NCBI GenBank assembly: GCA_900540235.1
Contig: UQEY01000045.1
Span: 1 to 13,947 of the forward strand
Direction: 5' to 3'
DNA: 13,947 nt
Source of the DNA: an uncultured Eubacteriales bacterium
Lineage (GTDB): Bacteria; Bacillota; Clostridia; Oscillospirales; Acutalibacteraceae
Below are positions 7,611 to 13,947 of this stretch, in pieces. Position numbers and translations under genes: made by a program. Each line of letters opens with the position of its first letter. The first letter of the stretch is position 1. The notes under the pieces were generated by a model, which saw only the letters and a list, made by a program, of their open reading frames with translations, was not told the DNA's origin and made no database searches.

Positions 7611-8482
7611 TATCTTCTATCTATATCCCTGTGGCTTACTGTAACATTGTCCCATTTTTTTGAAAAATGCTCTTTAAGTGCTTCGGCAAATGCAACGCTT
7701 CTGTGGTTGCCGCCTGTACATCCTATTGCAAAAACGATTTGGCTCTTGCCCTCTTTAATATAAAGCGGGTTAAGAAAATCGAGAAAATCAATAAGCTTGT
7801 TTAAGAGTTCTTTTGACGAATCAAACGAAAATACAAAATCTTTAACTTCTTGGTCAAGACCTGTTTTGTCCCTAAGCTGTTCGTTCCAATAAGGGTTTGG
7901 CAAGCATCTTACATCGATGACAAAATCGGCAGAATTAGGCACACCGTATTTGAAGCCGAATGACATACAGTGAATATTCATAATTTCCTTAGCGTCGCCG
8001 ATAAGAAGCTCGGTAAGCCTTTCACGAAGCTTTTTTGAATCGAGCGTTGAAGTATCTATAATATGGTCGGCTTTGAGTCTTAAAGGAGCTAAAATCTCCT
8101 TTTCATAGTCAAGTGCATTTTGAATATTGCCGTTAAACTTGTCGGCAAACGGATGCTTCCTGCGAGTAAGTTTATAACGCTTGAGCGCCTCTGCATCATT
8201 AATATCAAGGTATACGATTTTTGAAGTGTAACCATACTGTTCAACATCATTTATACTTGCAATAATCTTTTCAAAAATGTGACCGGACCTTACATCAACA
8301 ACCATTGCAACCTTGTTGTAATACTCACTGTTATTTGCAAGAAGACTTACAAAAGTGGTCATAAGTTCAGGTGGCATATTATCGATGCAATAATATCCCG
8401 CATCCTCCATAAAAGCCATAGCAGACGACTTACCTGCGCCGCTTACACCTGTAATAATTATAAGTTCCTTTGAATTATCCAT
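7610..8482 (-). CDS. rapZ: RapZ/YvcJ family nucleotide-binding protein
   Basis: The family binds and hydrolyses nucleotide. In E. coli RapZ is an RNA adaptor that tunes glucosamine-6-phosphate synthase through small RNAs, and in B. subtilis YvcJ affects competence; the role in Clostridia is not settled. The 290-residue protein has a Walker A motif TGVSGAGKSS (11-20), a Walker B-like VVDVRSG (61-67, Asp63), the family blocks SFGFKYG (174-180) and DVRCLPNPYW (190-199), and the C-terminal GCTGGNHRSV (254-263). The ATG is preceded by GAGGT (8489-8493) at 6-nt spacing, and the murB stop is 14 nt upstream. It overlaps whiA by one base downstream. Placement next to murB fits a link to wall-precursor supply, which is inference. 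Confidence 0.95.
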   Translation of the reverse strand: MDNSKELIIITGVSGAGKSSAMAFMEDAGYYCIDNMPPELMTTFVSLLANNSEYYNKVAMVVDVRSGHIFEKIIASINDVEQYGYTSKIVYLDINDAEALKRYKLTRRKHPFADKFNGNIQNALDYEKEILAPLRLKADHIIDTSTLDSKKLRERLTELLIGDAKEIMNIHCMSFGFKYGVPNSADFVIDVRCLPNPYWNEQLRDKTGLDQEVKDFVFSFDSSKELLNKLIDFLDFLNPLYIKEGKSQIVFAIGCTGGNHRSVAFAEALKEHFSKKWDNVTVSHRDIDRR

Positions 8483-8496
8483 ATTTTTACCTCAAT

Positions 8497-9396
8497 TTAT
8501 TTTGTTACTCTGATTTCCATTTCAAGCTTAACGCCCGTTTCTTCAAACACTTTATCACTGCAAGCTTTGCACAAATTAAGCACATCGCTGCAAGTGGCAT
8601 TGCCTTTGTTAATAACAAAGCCGGCGTGTTTTTCACTAACCTGAGCACCGCCGACGCTTTTGCCTTTTAAACCGCACTGCTCAATAAGTGCACCGGCAAA
8701 ATAACCCTCCGGTCTTTTAAAAGTTGAACCTGCCGACGGAAATTCAAGCGGTTGCTTAGCTCTCCTTCTGCCGATAAGGTCATCCATCTTAGCCTTAATT
8801 TCAGCCTTGTCACCTTTTTTCAGTTTAAAGTAAAGACCCGTTATAATCGAGCCGTTATCATAATAAGCACTGTGGCGATATGAAAGGTCAAGTTCCTCGC
8901 CCTCAAGCACTCCGACATTACCGTTTGAGTCGATATGCTCGCATTTATAAAGCACATCTTTCATTTCTCCCCCGTAAGCACCCGCATTCATAAACGCTGC
9001 GCCGCCGGCAGAACCCGGAATACCATAAGCGAATTCAAGACCCGAAAGCGAATTCTCATATGCAAAACGGCAAAGAGTAATAAGTTTAGCCCCTGATTTT
9101 GCATAAATCGTTTCATCATCAATAAGTTTAATTTCGGCAAAAGGTTCGCCGAGAATTAAAACGCAGGCATCAATTCCGCCGTCGTCTACCAAAAGGTTAG
9201 AGCCGTTGCCTATTGCAATAAGCCTTACATTTTCAGCCTTTGCGCATTTTACAAACTCGCTTATTTCTTCCTCACTTTTTGGATAGACAACGAGCCTTGC
9301 ATTGCCACCGATTTTAAAAGTGGTATGAAGGCTCATTTTTTCGTTTTCAAGATACCTGCAATTAAATTTTTTACAAAGATTAATTAACTGCTCCAA
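8497..9396 (-). CDS. murB: UDP-N-acetylenolpyruvoylglucosamine reductase
   Basis: FAD- and NADPH-dependent reduction of UDP-GlcNAc-enolpyruvate to UDP-MurNAc, the second committed step of peptidoglycan precursor synthesis in the cytosol. The 299-residue protein shows FAD-binding blocks TTFKIGGNA (25-33) and GNGSNLLV (63-70), then GIPGSAGGAAFMNAGAYGG, SYRHSAYY and the active-site SAGSTFKRP with the catalytic serine. A C-terminal Glu lies in the KLEMEIRV segment. Length and motifs fit the shorter Gram-positive type. No ATG fits the N-terminus; the start is TTG, preceded by GGTGAT three nt upstream. It sits 15 nt behind glcK and 14 nt before rapZ, a tight operon arrangement. Confidence 0.96.
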   Translation of the reverse strand: MEQLINLCKKFNCRYLENEKMSLHTTFKIGGNARLVVYPKSEEEISEFVKCAKAENVRLIAIGNGSNLLVDDGGIDACVLILGEPFAEIKLIDDETIYAKSGAKLITLCRFAYENSLSGLEFAYGIPGSAGGAAFMNAGAYGGEMKDVLYKCEHIDSNGNVGVLEGEELDLSYRHSAYYDNGSIITGLYFKLKKGDKAEIKAKMDDLIGRRRAKQPLEFPSAGSTFKRPEGYFAGALIEQCGLKGKSVGGAQVSEKHAGFVINKGNATCSDVLNLCKACSDKVFEETGVKLEMEIRVTK

Positions 9397-9411
9397 GTTA
9401 TCACCGAATAA

Positions 9412-10368
9412 TTATTTTACAATACCGAGAAGAGCTGCACCGATAACACCTGCATCGTTACCAAGCTCAGCCTTAACGATTTTAGTTTGAATTTTACTGT
9501 GGATAGAATATCTTTCAGCCTGAACAAAACGACGAAGCGGTTTCATAAGAGTTTCACCCTCGTTGCAGATACCGCCGCCGATACAAATAATTTCCGGCTG
9601 GAGTGCGTTAACAAGATTGATAAGACCGCAAGCTACATACTTGATATAATCATCAACTACTTTAATACCTGCGATATCGCCGAGGCGCATTGCGTCAAAC
9701 GCAGTTCTGCCCGATACCTTGCCTTCTTCCTTTGCAAGCTTGTGCATAAGTGAATCAGGATATTCGTCCATAGCTTTCTTGGTCTGCCTGATAAGAGCGG
9801 TAGCGGAAGCATAAGCCTCCCAGCAGCCCTTACGACCGCAAGAGCACTGCTCACCGTCAACAACAATTACCATATGGCCACATTCACCGCCGGCATAGTT
9901 AACACCGTTAACGATTTTACCGTCAATGATAACACCTGAGCCTACGCCTGTACCGAGAGTAACGGCAACAAAATCTTTAGCGCCGTTACCTACACCTGCT
10001 TTAGCTTCACCCAAAGCGGCACAGTTAGCGTCATTTTCAATAAATACTTTTTCTTCTGGTTTGTTAAGCCTTTTTGCAAGCATAGTTCTTGCAGGAACAT
10101 TGTTAAATGCAAGGTTATTTGCAAATTCGATAATACCGTCTGCATTAACAGTACCCGGAGTACCCATACCTACACTTTCAATATCATCCATAGTAAGACC
10201 TGCGCTTTTAACGGCTTCTTCGCAAACTTCAGCTATGTCGTCAAAGATTTCATCAGCGCTTCTTGGTGAATTTGTAGGAGTTTTTGATGTGGCGATAATT
10301 TTATATTCATCGTTCACTACCGATGCAACAATATTTGTTCCACCTAAATCAATACCTATTGTATACAT
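9412..10368 (-). CDS. glcK: ROK-family glucokinase
   Basis: Phosphorylates glucose to glucose 6-phosphate with ATP, feeding glycolysis. The 318-residue protein has the phosphate-binding DLGGTN (7-12), the catalytic ENDAN (111-115, Asp113), LGTGVGSG (138-145) and the ROK zinc site, His165 with CSCGRKGC (175-182). No N-terminal helix-turn-helix is present, so it is an enzyme and not a NagC/XylR-type repressor. The ATG has an AGAGGT site at about 8-nt spacing. It lies 66 nt behind hprK and 15 nt ahead of murB. Glucose as the substrate is inferred from family and context; other ROK sugar kinases share these motifs. Confidence 0.92.
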   Translation of the reverse strand: MYTIGIDLGGTNIVASVVNDEYKIIATSKTPTNSPRSADEIFDDIAEVCEEAVKSAGLTMDDIESVGMGTPGTVNADGIIEFANNLAFNNVPARTMLAKRLNKPEEKVFIENDANCAALGEAKAGVGNGAKDFVAVTLGTGVGSGVIIDGKIVNGVNYAGGECGHMVIVVDGEQCSCGRKGCWEAYASATALIRQTKKAMDEYPDSLMHKLAKEEGKVSGRTAFDAMRLGDIAGIKVVDDYIKYVACGLINLVNALQPEIICIGGGICNEGETLMKPLRRFVQAERYSIHSKIQTKIVKAELGNDAGVIGAALLGIVK

Positions 10369-10412
10369 TTGTTTTACCTCTTATATTTCCTTTATTTGAT
10401 ATATATAATCAA

Positions 10413-10436
10413 AAATCAAAACTCAAATCAAAACTC
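10413..10436. repeat. 12-bp perfect tandem duplication at the hprK stop
   Basis: AAATCAAAACTC occurs twice head to tail (10413-10424, 10425-10436), and a related partial unit sits just left of it. The right copy overlaps two bases of the hprK stop codon. On the minus strand it yields GAGTTTTGATTT repeated in front of glcK, giving two TTGA-containing hexamers that could serve as weak -35 boxes. That use is speculation. Confidence 0.7.
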
Positions 10437-11397
10437 AGCTTTGCCAAATTTCAATTTCCCTGTCAACCGGCTGAACATCGTCCATACCGAGGCTGAGCAT
10501 TAAATCTTTAGCGGCGTTATAACCCATCTTCTTTTGACGGTTGTTCATAGCCGCAGTTTCAACAATAACGGCAAGATTACGACCCGGAGTAACCGGAACA
10601 GTAATAGCCGGAACTTTAACGCCCAAAATATTTGCATATTCATTATCAAGACCGAGCCTGTCATACGCTTTAGTAGAATCCCAAGCTTCAAGCTGCATAA
10701 CCATATCAATCTTTTCGCTCGGCTTAACGGCACCCATACCGAAAATTCGCCTTGCATCGATAATACCGATACCTCTAAGCTCAACGAAGTGACGAATATT
10801 GCTCGGAGAATTACCCCTGAGCGTTCTTTCGTTAATCTTTCTGATTTCAACAGCGTCATCGGCAATAAGTCTGTGACCACGCTTAATAAGCTCAATAGCG
10901 GTTTCACTCTTACCTGCGCCGCTTTCACCCGTTATAAGCACACCTTCACCGTAAACTTCAACAAGAACGCCGTGCCTTGTAATTCTCGGCGCAAGCTCCG
11001 AATTAAGAAAAGCAATAAGAGCCGCTAAAAACGGCGAAGTTTCATCCTGCGTTTTTAAAAGCGGAACGCCGTGCTTTTTGCAAGCGTCATAAAGATAATC
11101 GGGTATCTCAAGACCTCTTGTAACAACGGCAGCGGCAGGGTGAAGAGAAAGCCAGCAGTTAAGCGCCTCATCCCTTTCGCTAACATCCATACTGCGAATA
11201 AAGCCGATTTCCGTCCAGCCTAAAATTTGAATTCTCAGCGAATCAAAATAGTCGGTATAACCCGTAAGAACAATGCCGGGACGATTTACTTCGCTTGTTG
11301 TAATCAAAATTTCGTCAGCCGATTTCGGCATAAAAACCGTTTCAAGCTTGTGAAAATCAATTATTTTTTCAAGCGAAACAGAATATGTTTGTGACAT
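10435..11397 (-). CDS. hprK: HPr kinase/phosphorylase
   Basis: Bifunctional sensor enzyme that phosphorylates the PTS protein HPr on Ser46 when glycolytic intermediates are high and dephosphorylates it when phosphate is high. In Firmicutes this feeds CcpA-mediated catabolite control. The 320-residue protein has the N-terminal MurF-like domain (1 to about 130), the HGVLVEV lead-in (142-148), the P-loop GESGAGKS (157-164), the acidic pair Asp181/Asp182 and the signature VELRGIGIIDARRIFG (205-220). It also has the C-terminal VPVTPGRNLAVIVETAAMN region. GGAGGA stands 7-8 nt before the ATG. It is the first gene of the minus-strand run and is preceded by a near-consensus promoter. Co-location with glucokinase and phosphofructokinase genes suits its role in carbon control. 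Confidence 0.97.
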   Translation of the reverse strand: MSQTYSVSLEKIIDFHKLETVFMPKSADEILITTSEVNRPGIVLTGYTDYFDSLRIQILGWTEIGFIRSMDVSERDEALNCWLSLHPAAAVVTRGLEIPDYLYDACKKHGVPLLKTQDETSPFLAALIAFLNSELAPRITRHGVLVEVYGEGVLITGESGAGKSETAIELIKRGHRLIADDAVEIRKINERTLRGNSPSNIRHFVELRGIGIIDARRIFGMGAVKPSEKIDMVMQLEAWDSTKAYDRLGLDNEYANILGVKVPAITVPVTPGRNLAVIVETAAMNNRQKKMGYNAAKDLMLSLGMDDVQPVDREIEIWQS

Positions 11398-11428
11398 AAT
11401 CTATTCCTCCAAATCAATATACAAAAAT

Positions 11429-11457
11429 ATTATAAAGTATTTTAATTATTTAATCAA
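11429..11457 (-). promoter_or_regulatory. sigmaA promoter of hprK and the downstream operon
   Basis: TTGATT (11452-11457) and TATAAT (11429-11434) are separated by 17 nt on the minus strand. The predicted start near 11422 leaves a leader of about 25 nt carrying the GGAGGA ribosome site. It is the only clear promoter seen upstream of the run before pfkA. Confidence 0.75.
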
Positions 11458-11506
11458 GCTATTTTTATATAAATATAAAATAAAGTATAACAAGAATATA
11501 TTATTA

Positions 11507-11535
11507 TTTACAATTAAAGTTTTTTATGCTAAACT
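11507..11535 (+). promoter_or_regulatory. sigmaA-type promoter of the glycosyltransferase gene
   Basis: TTTACA (11507-11512) and TAAACT (11530-11535) are 17 nt apart on the plus strand. Transcription would begin near 11542, about 30 nt before the TTG start. It is divergent from the hprK promoter; the roughly 50 bp between the two is AT-rich with no clear operator. Confidence 0.55.
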
Positions 11536-11572
11536 AAATAGCAATTATATAATAAATTTGAGGTTATTCGAC

Positions 11573-12760
11573 TTGGAAAACAGAAAAAAGCTTAAAATAG
11601 CTATCGGCACGGACGCTTTTCCGCCCACTACAGACGGCATCAGCAATGTGGCTCAAAGCTATGCAAATATAATAAACAAAAACTTAGGTGAAGCAGTAGT
11701 CGTTACTCCTAAAAACCCAAATCAGCTTGACTACAGATACAATTATGAAATATTCAGATACAAAAGCTGGTGGGTTCCGACAAAAGAGGGTTACAGCATA
11801 GGTTGGCCTTTTAAAGATGAGCTTCACCAGGCTATTATTGATATGAATTTTGACCTGCTCCACTCTCACGCTCCGCTTGCAACAAGTTACTATTTCAGGC
11901 GTGTGGTTGAGAAGAAGAAAATTCCTACCGTCCTTACATATCATACAAAATACGAATATGATTTAGACAGACGAGTGCCTACTAAACCTGCAAGAGATTT
12001 TGCATACAAATTTTTGCTCAACAATATCAATGCCGCCGATGAAGTCTGGGTAACAAGCGAGGGTACTGTTGACTCGCTCAGGAAAGTCGGCTACACCGGT
12101 GATTATGTGGTTATGCCCAACGGTTGCGATTTACCCGTCACAAATGTGAGCGACAATGATATTGCGCTTATCAAGCGCAAGCATAACATTCCAAACGACA
12201 TTCCTGTTTTCATTTACGCCGGAAGAATGATTTGGTACAAAAATATTGAACTTATTTTGGAAGCCTGCGCAAAGCTTAAAACCGACGGCAAAAAATTCAA
12301 ACTTATTATGCTCGGTTTCGGCGCAGATGAAAACGCTATTAAGAAAAAAATTCGCAAACTCGGTTTAAGCGATTATGTTATTTGGACAGGCATGATATTA
12401 GACAGAAATGAGCTTTTAGGCTATTACGGCATCTCAGATTTGCTTCTTTTTCCGTCCACTTTTGACACCAACGGTCTTGTTGTAAGGGAAGCCGCCGCTT
12501 GCGCCACGCCAAGCCTTTTGGTTCACGGCAGTTGCGCCGCAGAGGGCGTTGAGGACGGTAAAACAGGCTTTCTTTGTATGGAGAGTGCACATTCAATCGC
12601 CTCAACTCTTGATAAAATTATGGATAATAAATCGCTTATTAAAACTGTCGGCAAAAATGCTCAAAGCGATATTTATATCAGTTGGGACGACGCAGTTAAA
12701 AGAGCCTATGAACGCTATTATGTTGTTATCGATAATTTTAAAACAAAATATAATTTATAA
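11573..12760 (+). CDS. GT4-family glycosyltransferase, possibly diacylglycerol glucosyltransferase-like
   Basis: A retaining GT-B glycosyltransferase of 395 residues. The N-terminal acceptor domain opens with KIAIGTDAFPPTTDGISNV (8-26) and has HSHAPLATSY (98-107) and TYHTKYEYD (122-130). The donor domain has AGRMIWYKN (216-224), VIWTGMILDR (269-278) and the acidic pair of the EX7E motif, here Asp298 and Glu306 in FDTNGLVVREAAA, a conservative change in the first position. The style recalls 1,2-diacylglycerol 3-glucosyltransferases that make membrane glycolipids, but the acceptor cannot be fixed by eye. A TTG at 11558 is in frame and overlaps the GAGGT ribosome site (11560-11564); the TTG at 11573 is spaced 8 nt from it and is preferred. 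There is no signal peptide. It has its own promoter and no partner gene. Confidence 0.85.
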   Translation: MENRKKLKIAIGTDAFPPTTDGISNVAQSYANIINKNLGEAVVVTPKNPNQLDYRYNYEIFRYKSWWVPTKEGYSIGWPFKDELHQAIIDMNFDLLHSHAPLATSYYFRRVVEKKKIPTVLTYHTKYEYDLDRRVPTKPARDFAYKFLLNNINAADEVWVTSEGTVDSLRKVGYTGDYVVMPNGCDLPVTNVSDNDIALIKRKHNIPNDIPVFIYAGRMIWYKNIELILEACAKLKTDGKKFKLIMLGFGADENAIKKKIRKLGLSDYVIWTGMILDRNELLGYYGISDLLLFPSTFDTNGLVVREAAACATPSLLVHGSCAAEGVEDGKTGFLCMESAHSIASTLDKIMDNKSLIKTVGKNAQSDIYISWDDAVKRAYERYYVVIDNFKTKYNL

Positions 12761-12765
12761 AAATA

Positions 12766-12798
12766 AAACACCGAATATCAAAACAATACTCAGTGTTT
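12766..12798. terminator. Hairpin behind the glycosyltransferase, possibly bidirectional
   Basis: ACACCGAATAT (12768-12778) faces ATACTCAGTGT (12786-12796) across a 7-nt loop, with two further A-T pairs outside. Read on the plus strand two pairs are C-A mismatches and the following tract is weak (TTTATGTT). Read on the minus strand both become G-U pairs, giving a continuous stem followed by TTTTATTTTT. It therefore looks at least as good as a leftward terminator as a rightward one, although it begins only 5 nt after the glycosyltransferase stop. Confidence 0.5.
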
Positions 12799-12817
12799 AT
12801 GTTGGCAAAACAATACT
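12779..12817. repeat. 12-bp direct repeat with 27-bp period
   Basis: CAAAACAATACT is present exactly at 12779-12790 and 12806-12817, separated by 15 bp. The first copy overlaps the hairpin loop and right arm. It may be chance in AT-rich DNA or a trace of a small duplication or deletion event. Confidence 0.55.
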
Positions 12818-12838
12818 GTTGCAATCATTTTGTCGATT

Positions 12839-12866
12839 AACAAAACTCCGACTTTTTCATAGAATA
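12839..12866 (+). promoter_or_regulatory. Candidate sigmaK-type promoter of the cotJC fragment
   Basis: CATAGAATA (12858-12866) matches the sigmaK -10 pattern CATAnnnTA. AACA (12839-12842) is an acceptable -35 (AC core) with a spacer of 15 nt, one less than usual. The predicted start near 12873 lies just before the AAGGAG ribosome site of the cotJC fragment, the right geometry for a late mother-cell gene. The patterns are short, so a chance match is possible. Confidence 0.35.
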
Positions 12867-12892
12867 AAAAAGTAAATTAAGGAGTTGATTTT

Positions 12893-13000
12893 TTGTTTAG
12901 TTATATAAAAAAATTGCAATACCCTATCAACATAAAGAACCCCGACCCAAAGGCGGCAAGCATCATAATTAGCCAATACGGTGGAACATACGGTAAATAG
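12893..13000 (+). pseudogene. cotJC: 5' fragment of a cotJC / manganese-catalase-like spore coat gene
   Basis: A 35-codon frame opens with TTG (12893), 8 nt after AAGGAG (12879-12884), and stops at TAG (12998-13000). Its product has the recognisable N-terminus of CotJC-type manganese-catalase proteins: FSYIKKLQYP, then IKNPDPKAA and SQYGG. In intact homologues a P-x-G-E-like turn and a ferritin-like domain follow, for a total near 200 residues. Here similarity fades after SQYGG (TYGK, then stop), so at least four fifths of the gene, with all metal ligands, is missing. The start, ribosome site and perhaps the promoter are intact. No cotJA or cotJB lies upstream. The loss of similarity lies 80-90 bp from an inverted phage-type lysis gene, which suggests interruption by an inserted element. 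A simple decayed pseudogene is the alternative. Confidence 0.75.
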
Positions 13001-13016
13001 ATATATTAAAGTATTG
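12974..13016. other. Possible element boundary / attachment site in cotJC
   Basis: CAATAC (12974-12979) and GTATTG (13011-13016) form an inverted pair centred at 12995, close to where the cotJC fragment stops resembling its family. TACGGT also occurs twice (12977-12982 and 12989-12994). A hybrid att site of a site-specific recombinase would be expected here if an element interrupts the gene. The symmetry is weak between the outer arms, and the partner site is outside the window. Confidence 0.25.
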
Positions 13017-13035
13017 TAAAAATGTGAAGAAAAGT

Positions 13036-13070
13036 GAAAAACGCCCCCAACTCAATTAAGAGTTGAGGGC
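13036..13070 (-). terminator. Rho-independent terminator of the lysis gene
   Basis: GCCCCCAACTC (13043-13053) and GAGTTGAGGGC (13060-13070) form an 11-bp stem with a 6-nt loop. Read leftward the stem is continuous (one G-U pair) and is followed by GTTTTTC. It lies 5 bp behind the lysis-gene stop. On the plus strand one pair is C-A and the following tract is weaker. Confidence 0.88.
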
Positions 13071-13075
13071 ATTGC

Positions 13076-13924
13076 TTATTTTAAGTATGTTTGAGCAACA
13101 TAAAATACAGTACCGTTATATTTAATCTTTGACATTGTATATTTTTTTCCGCTAATAGTCTTACTTCCGGCAGAAGATGTCATAAACTCAACCTTTGTGC
13201 CGTTTGGAATAACTGTTGAAGCTACAGTATCGGCAAGTGCCTTATAAGCTTTTAAGCCGCCATTAGCCTTGACGGTTTTGTAGGTTTTCTTAATACTTTT
13301 AGGACGAAGAACGCCATAGACGGCATAATAGTTATGCTTAATCTTTTTCATCTCCTCGCAACCCCAATTTTGGTCGTAGGAATAGAAATATGTAGTATCG
13401 CCCTCACCTGTTGCAATAGCTATGTGACCGTAATTGTTTTTGGACGAAATATTCTCGTTCCAAACTACAACATCACCTTTTTGCGGCACGAAAGTAGGTG
13501 TATTTTTAATTTTGACGAAGTTTTCTACAAGTTCAGGGTGCTTTTCAAAGCTTAACCAATAGTCTTTCGCATTGCCCCAAGCACCCGGCTTGAAGCCGAA
13601 ACACTTATTCATATATAATTTTGCAAGGTCTACGCATTGAACGCCGCATACTCCGTCATAATCGGTCTTTTTACCGAGATATTTGCTTTTAAATTTATCA
13701 AAAGTAAGAAGATTTCCGCCGCCTTTTTGTTCAATATTCATAACAGCGGACAAGCCTGCTGCTATAGCAGAACTGAGAATACCAAGAAGCGCCGCTTTAA
13801 GCGCTGACTTTTCTTGCGTAAAATCTACCGTCGGCAAAGTGACTACAAGAAAAGCAATAAGCGCCTGAATAAATGTTTTTGCCACTTTGATGAGTGATTC
13901 TTTTGTAAGTGTATAATTTTTCAT
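13076..13924 (-). CDS. Phage-type endolysin: holin-like N-terminus, CHAP domain, SH3-like C-terminus
   Basis: A 282-residue protein in three parts. Residues 1-66 hold two hydrophobic segments (about 12-30 and 43-62), with an amphipathic KVAKTFIQALIAF lead-in like the r1t-type small phage holins. Residues about 75-208 form a CHAP cysteine amidase/peptidase: Cys97 in VQCVDLAKLY, the GDVVVW strand (150-155), His167 in YGHIAIATG and Asp184/Asn186 in YSYDQNWG. Residues about 215-282 look like a bacterial SH3 wall-binding domain ending VFYVAQTYLK. CHAP enzymes cut peptidoglycan amide bonds; the N-terminus would anchor or deliver it through the membrane. The ATG has AAAGGAG (13934-13940) 9 nt upstream, and a strong terminator follows. 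The likely origin is a prophage lysis module; a host-tamed or tailocin lysin is possible. Upstream genes are outside the window. Confidence 0.85.
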   Translation of the reverse strand: MKNYTLTKESLIKVAKTFIQALIAFLVVTLPTVDFTQEKSALKAALLGILSSAIAAGLSAVMNIEQKGGGNLLTFDKFKSKYLGKKTDYDGVCGVQCVDLAKLYMNKCFGFKPGAWGNAKDYWLSFEKHPELVENFVKIKNTPTFVPQKGDVVVWNENISSKNNYGHIAIATGEGDTTYFYSYDQNWGCEEMKKIKHNYYAVYGVLRPKSIKKTYKTVKANGGLKAYKALADTVASTVIPNGTKVEFMTSSAGSKTISGKKYTMSKIKYNGTVFYVAQTYLK

Positions 13925-13947
13925 GATTTTTAACTCCTTTTTATTTA

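Noticed and set aside
10395..10413. TTTGAT/ATCAAA hairpin between hprK and glcK as a terminator
   Set aside because: Only six AT-rich pairs around a TA loop and no U-tract in the reading direction; too weak to call.
1..13947. CRISPR arrays, tRNA or rRNA genes
   Set aside because: No regularly spaced repeats, cloverleaf-like segments or rRNA core sequences were seen on either strand.

Overview
The window reads as chromosome of a low-GC, endospore-forming Clostridia, most like the Ruminococcaceae/Oscillospiraceae group. The grounds are spoIVB, a spore-coat cotJC fragment, the hprK-murB-rapZ-whiA-dnaE-pfkA gene neighbourhood, strong AGGAGG-type ribosome sites, several TTG starts, and a nested-palindrome intergenic repeat. 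This placement comes from gene content and style, not from a database match.

Left part, minus strand (1-2003): a dispersed-repeat-like segment at the window edge runs into the 3' end of spoIVB, the signalling protease that triggers pro-sigmaK processing. Upstream of spoIVB is a small four-helix membrane protein of the DUF2798 type. A near-consensus sigmaA promoter (1931-1959) serves these two genes and abuts the pfkA terminator.

Centre, minus strand (1972-11457): hprK, glcK, murB, rapZ, whiA, dnaE and pfkA lie in one direction with short gaps or overlaps. The run starts at a near-consensus promoter in front of hprK and ends at a rho-independent terminator behind pfkA. pfkA also has its own promoter. 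The cluster joins carbon-flux control (HPr kinase, ROK glucokinase, phosphofructokinase), wall precursor synthesis and its regulators (MurB, RapZ, WhiA) and a replicative polymerase (DnaE). The gap between whiA and dnaE holds a 102-bp repeat made of four consecutive hairpins inside 8-bp terminal inverted repeats. The yvcK-type gene often found between rapZ and whiA is absent.

Right part (11507-13947): a GT4 glycosyltransferase reads rightward from its own promoter. Behind it is the most interesting spot: the first 35 codons of a cotJC/manganese-catalase-like spore-coat gene, with ribosome site and a sigmaK-like promoter intact. Similarity is lost near 12985-12994 and the frame stops at 13000. 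Immediately beyond, in the opposite orientation, come a strong terminator and a phage-type lysis gene that fuses a holin-like two-helix domain to a CHAP amidase/peptidase and an SH3-like domain. This looks like the edge of a prophage or other element inserted in a sporulation gene. Whether it is a skin-like, developmentally excised element or just a wrecked gene depends on sequence to the right of the window.
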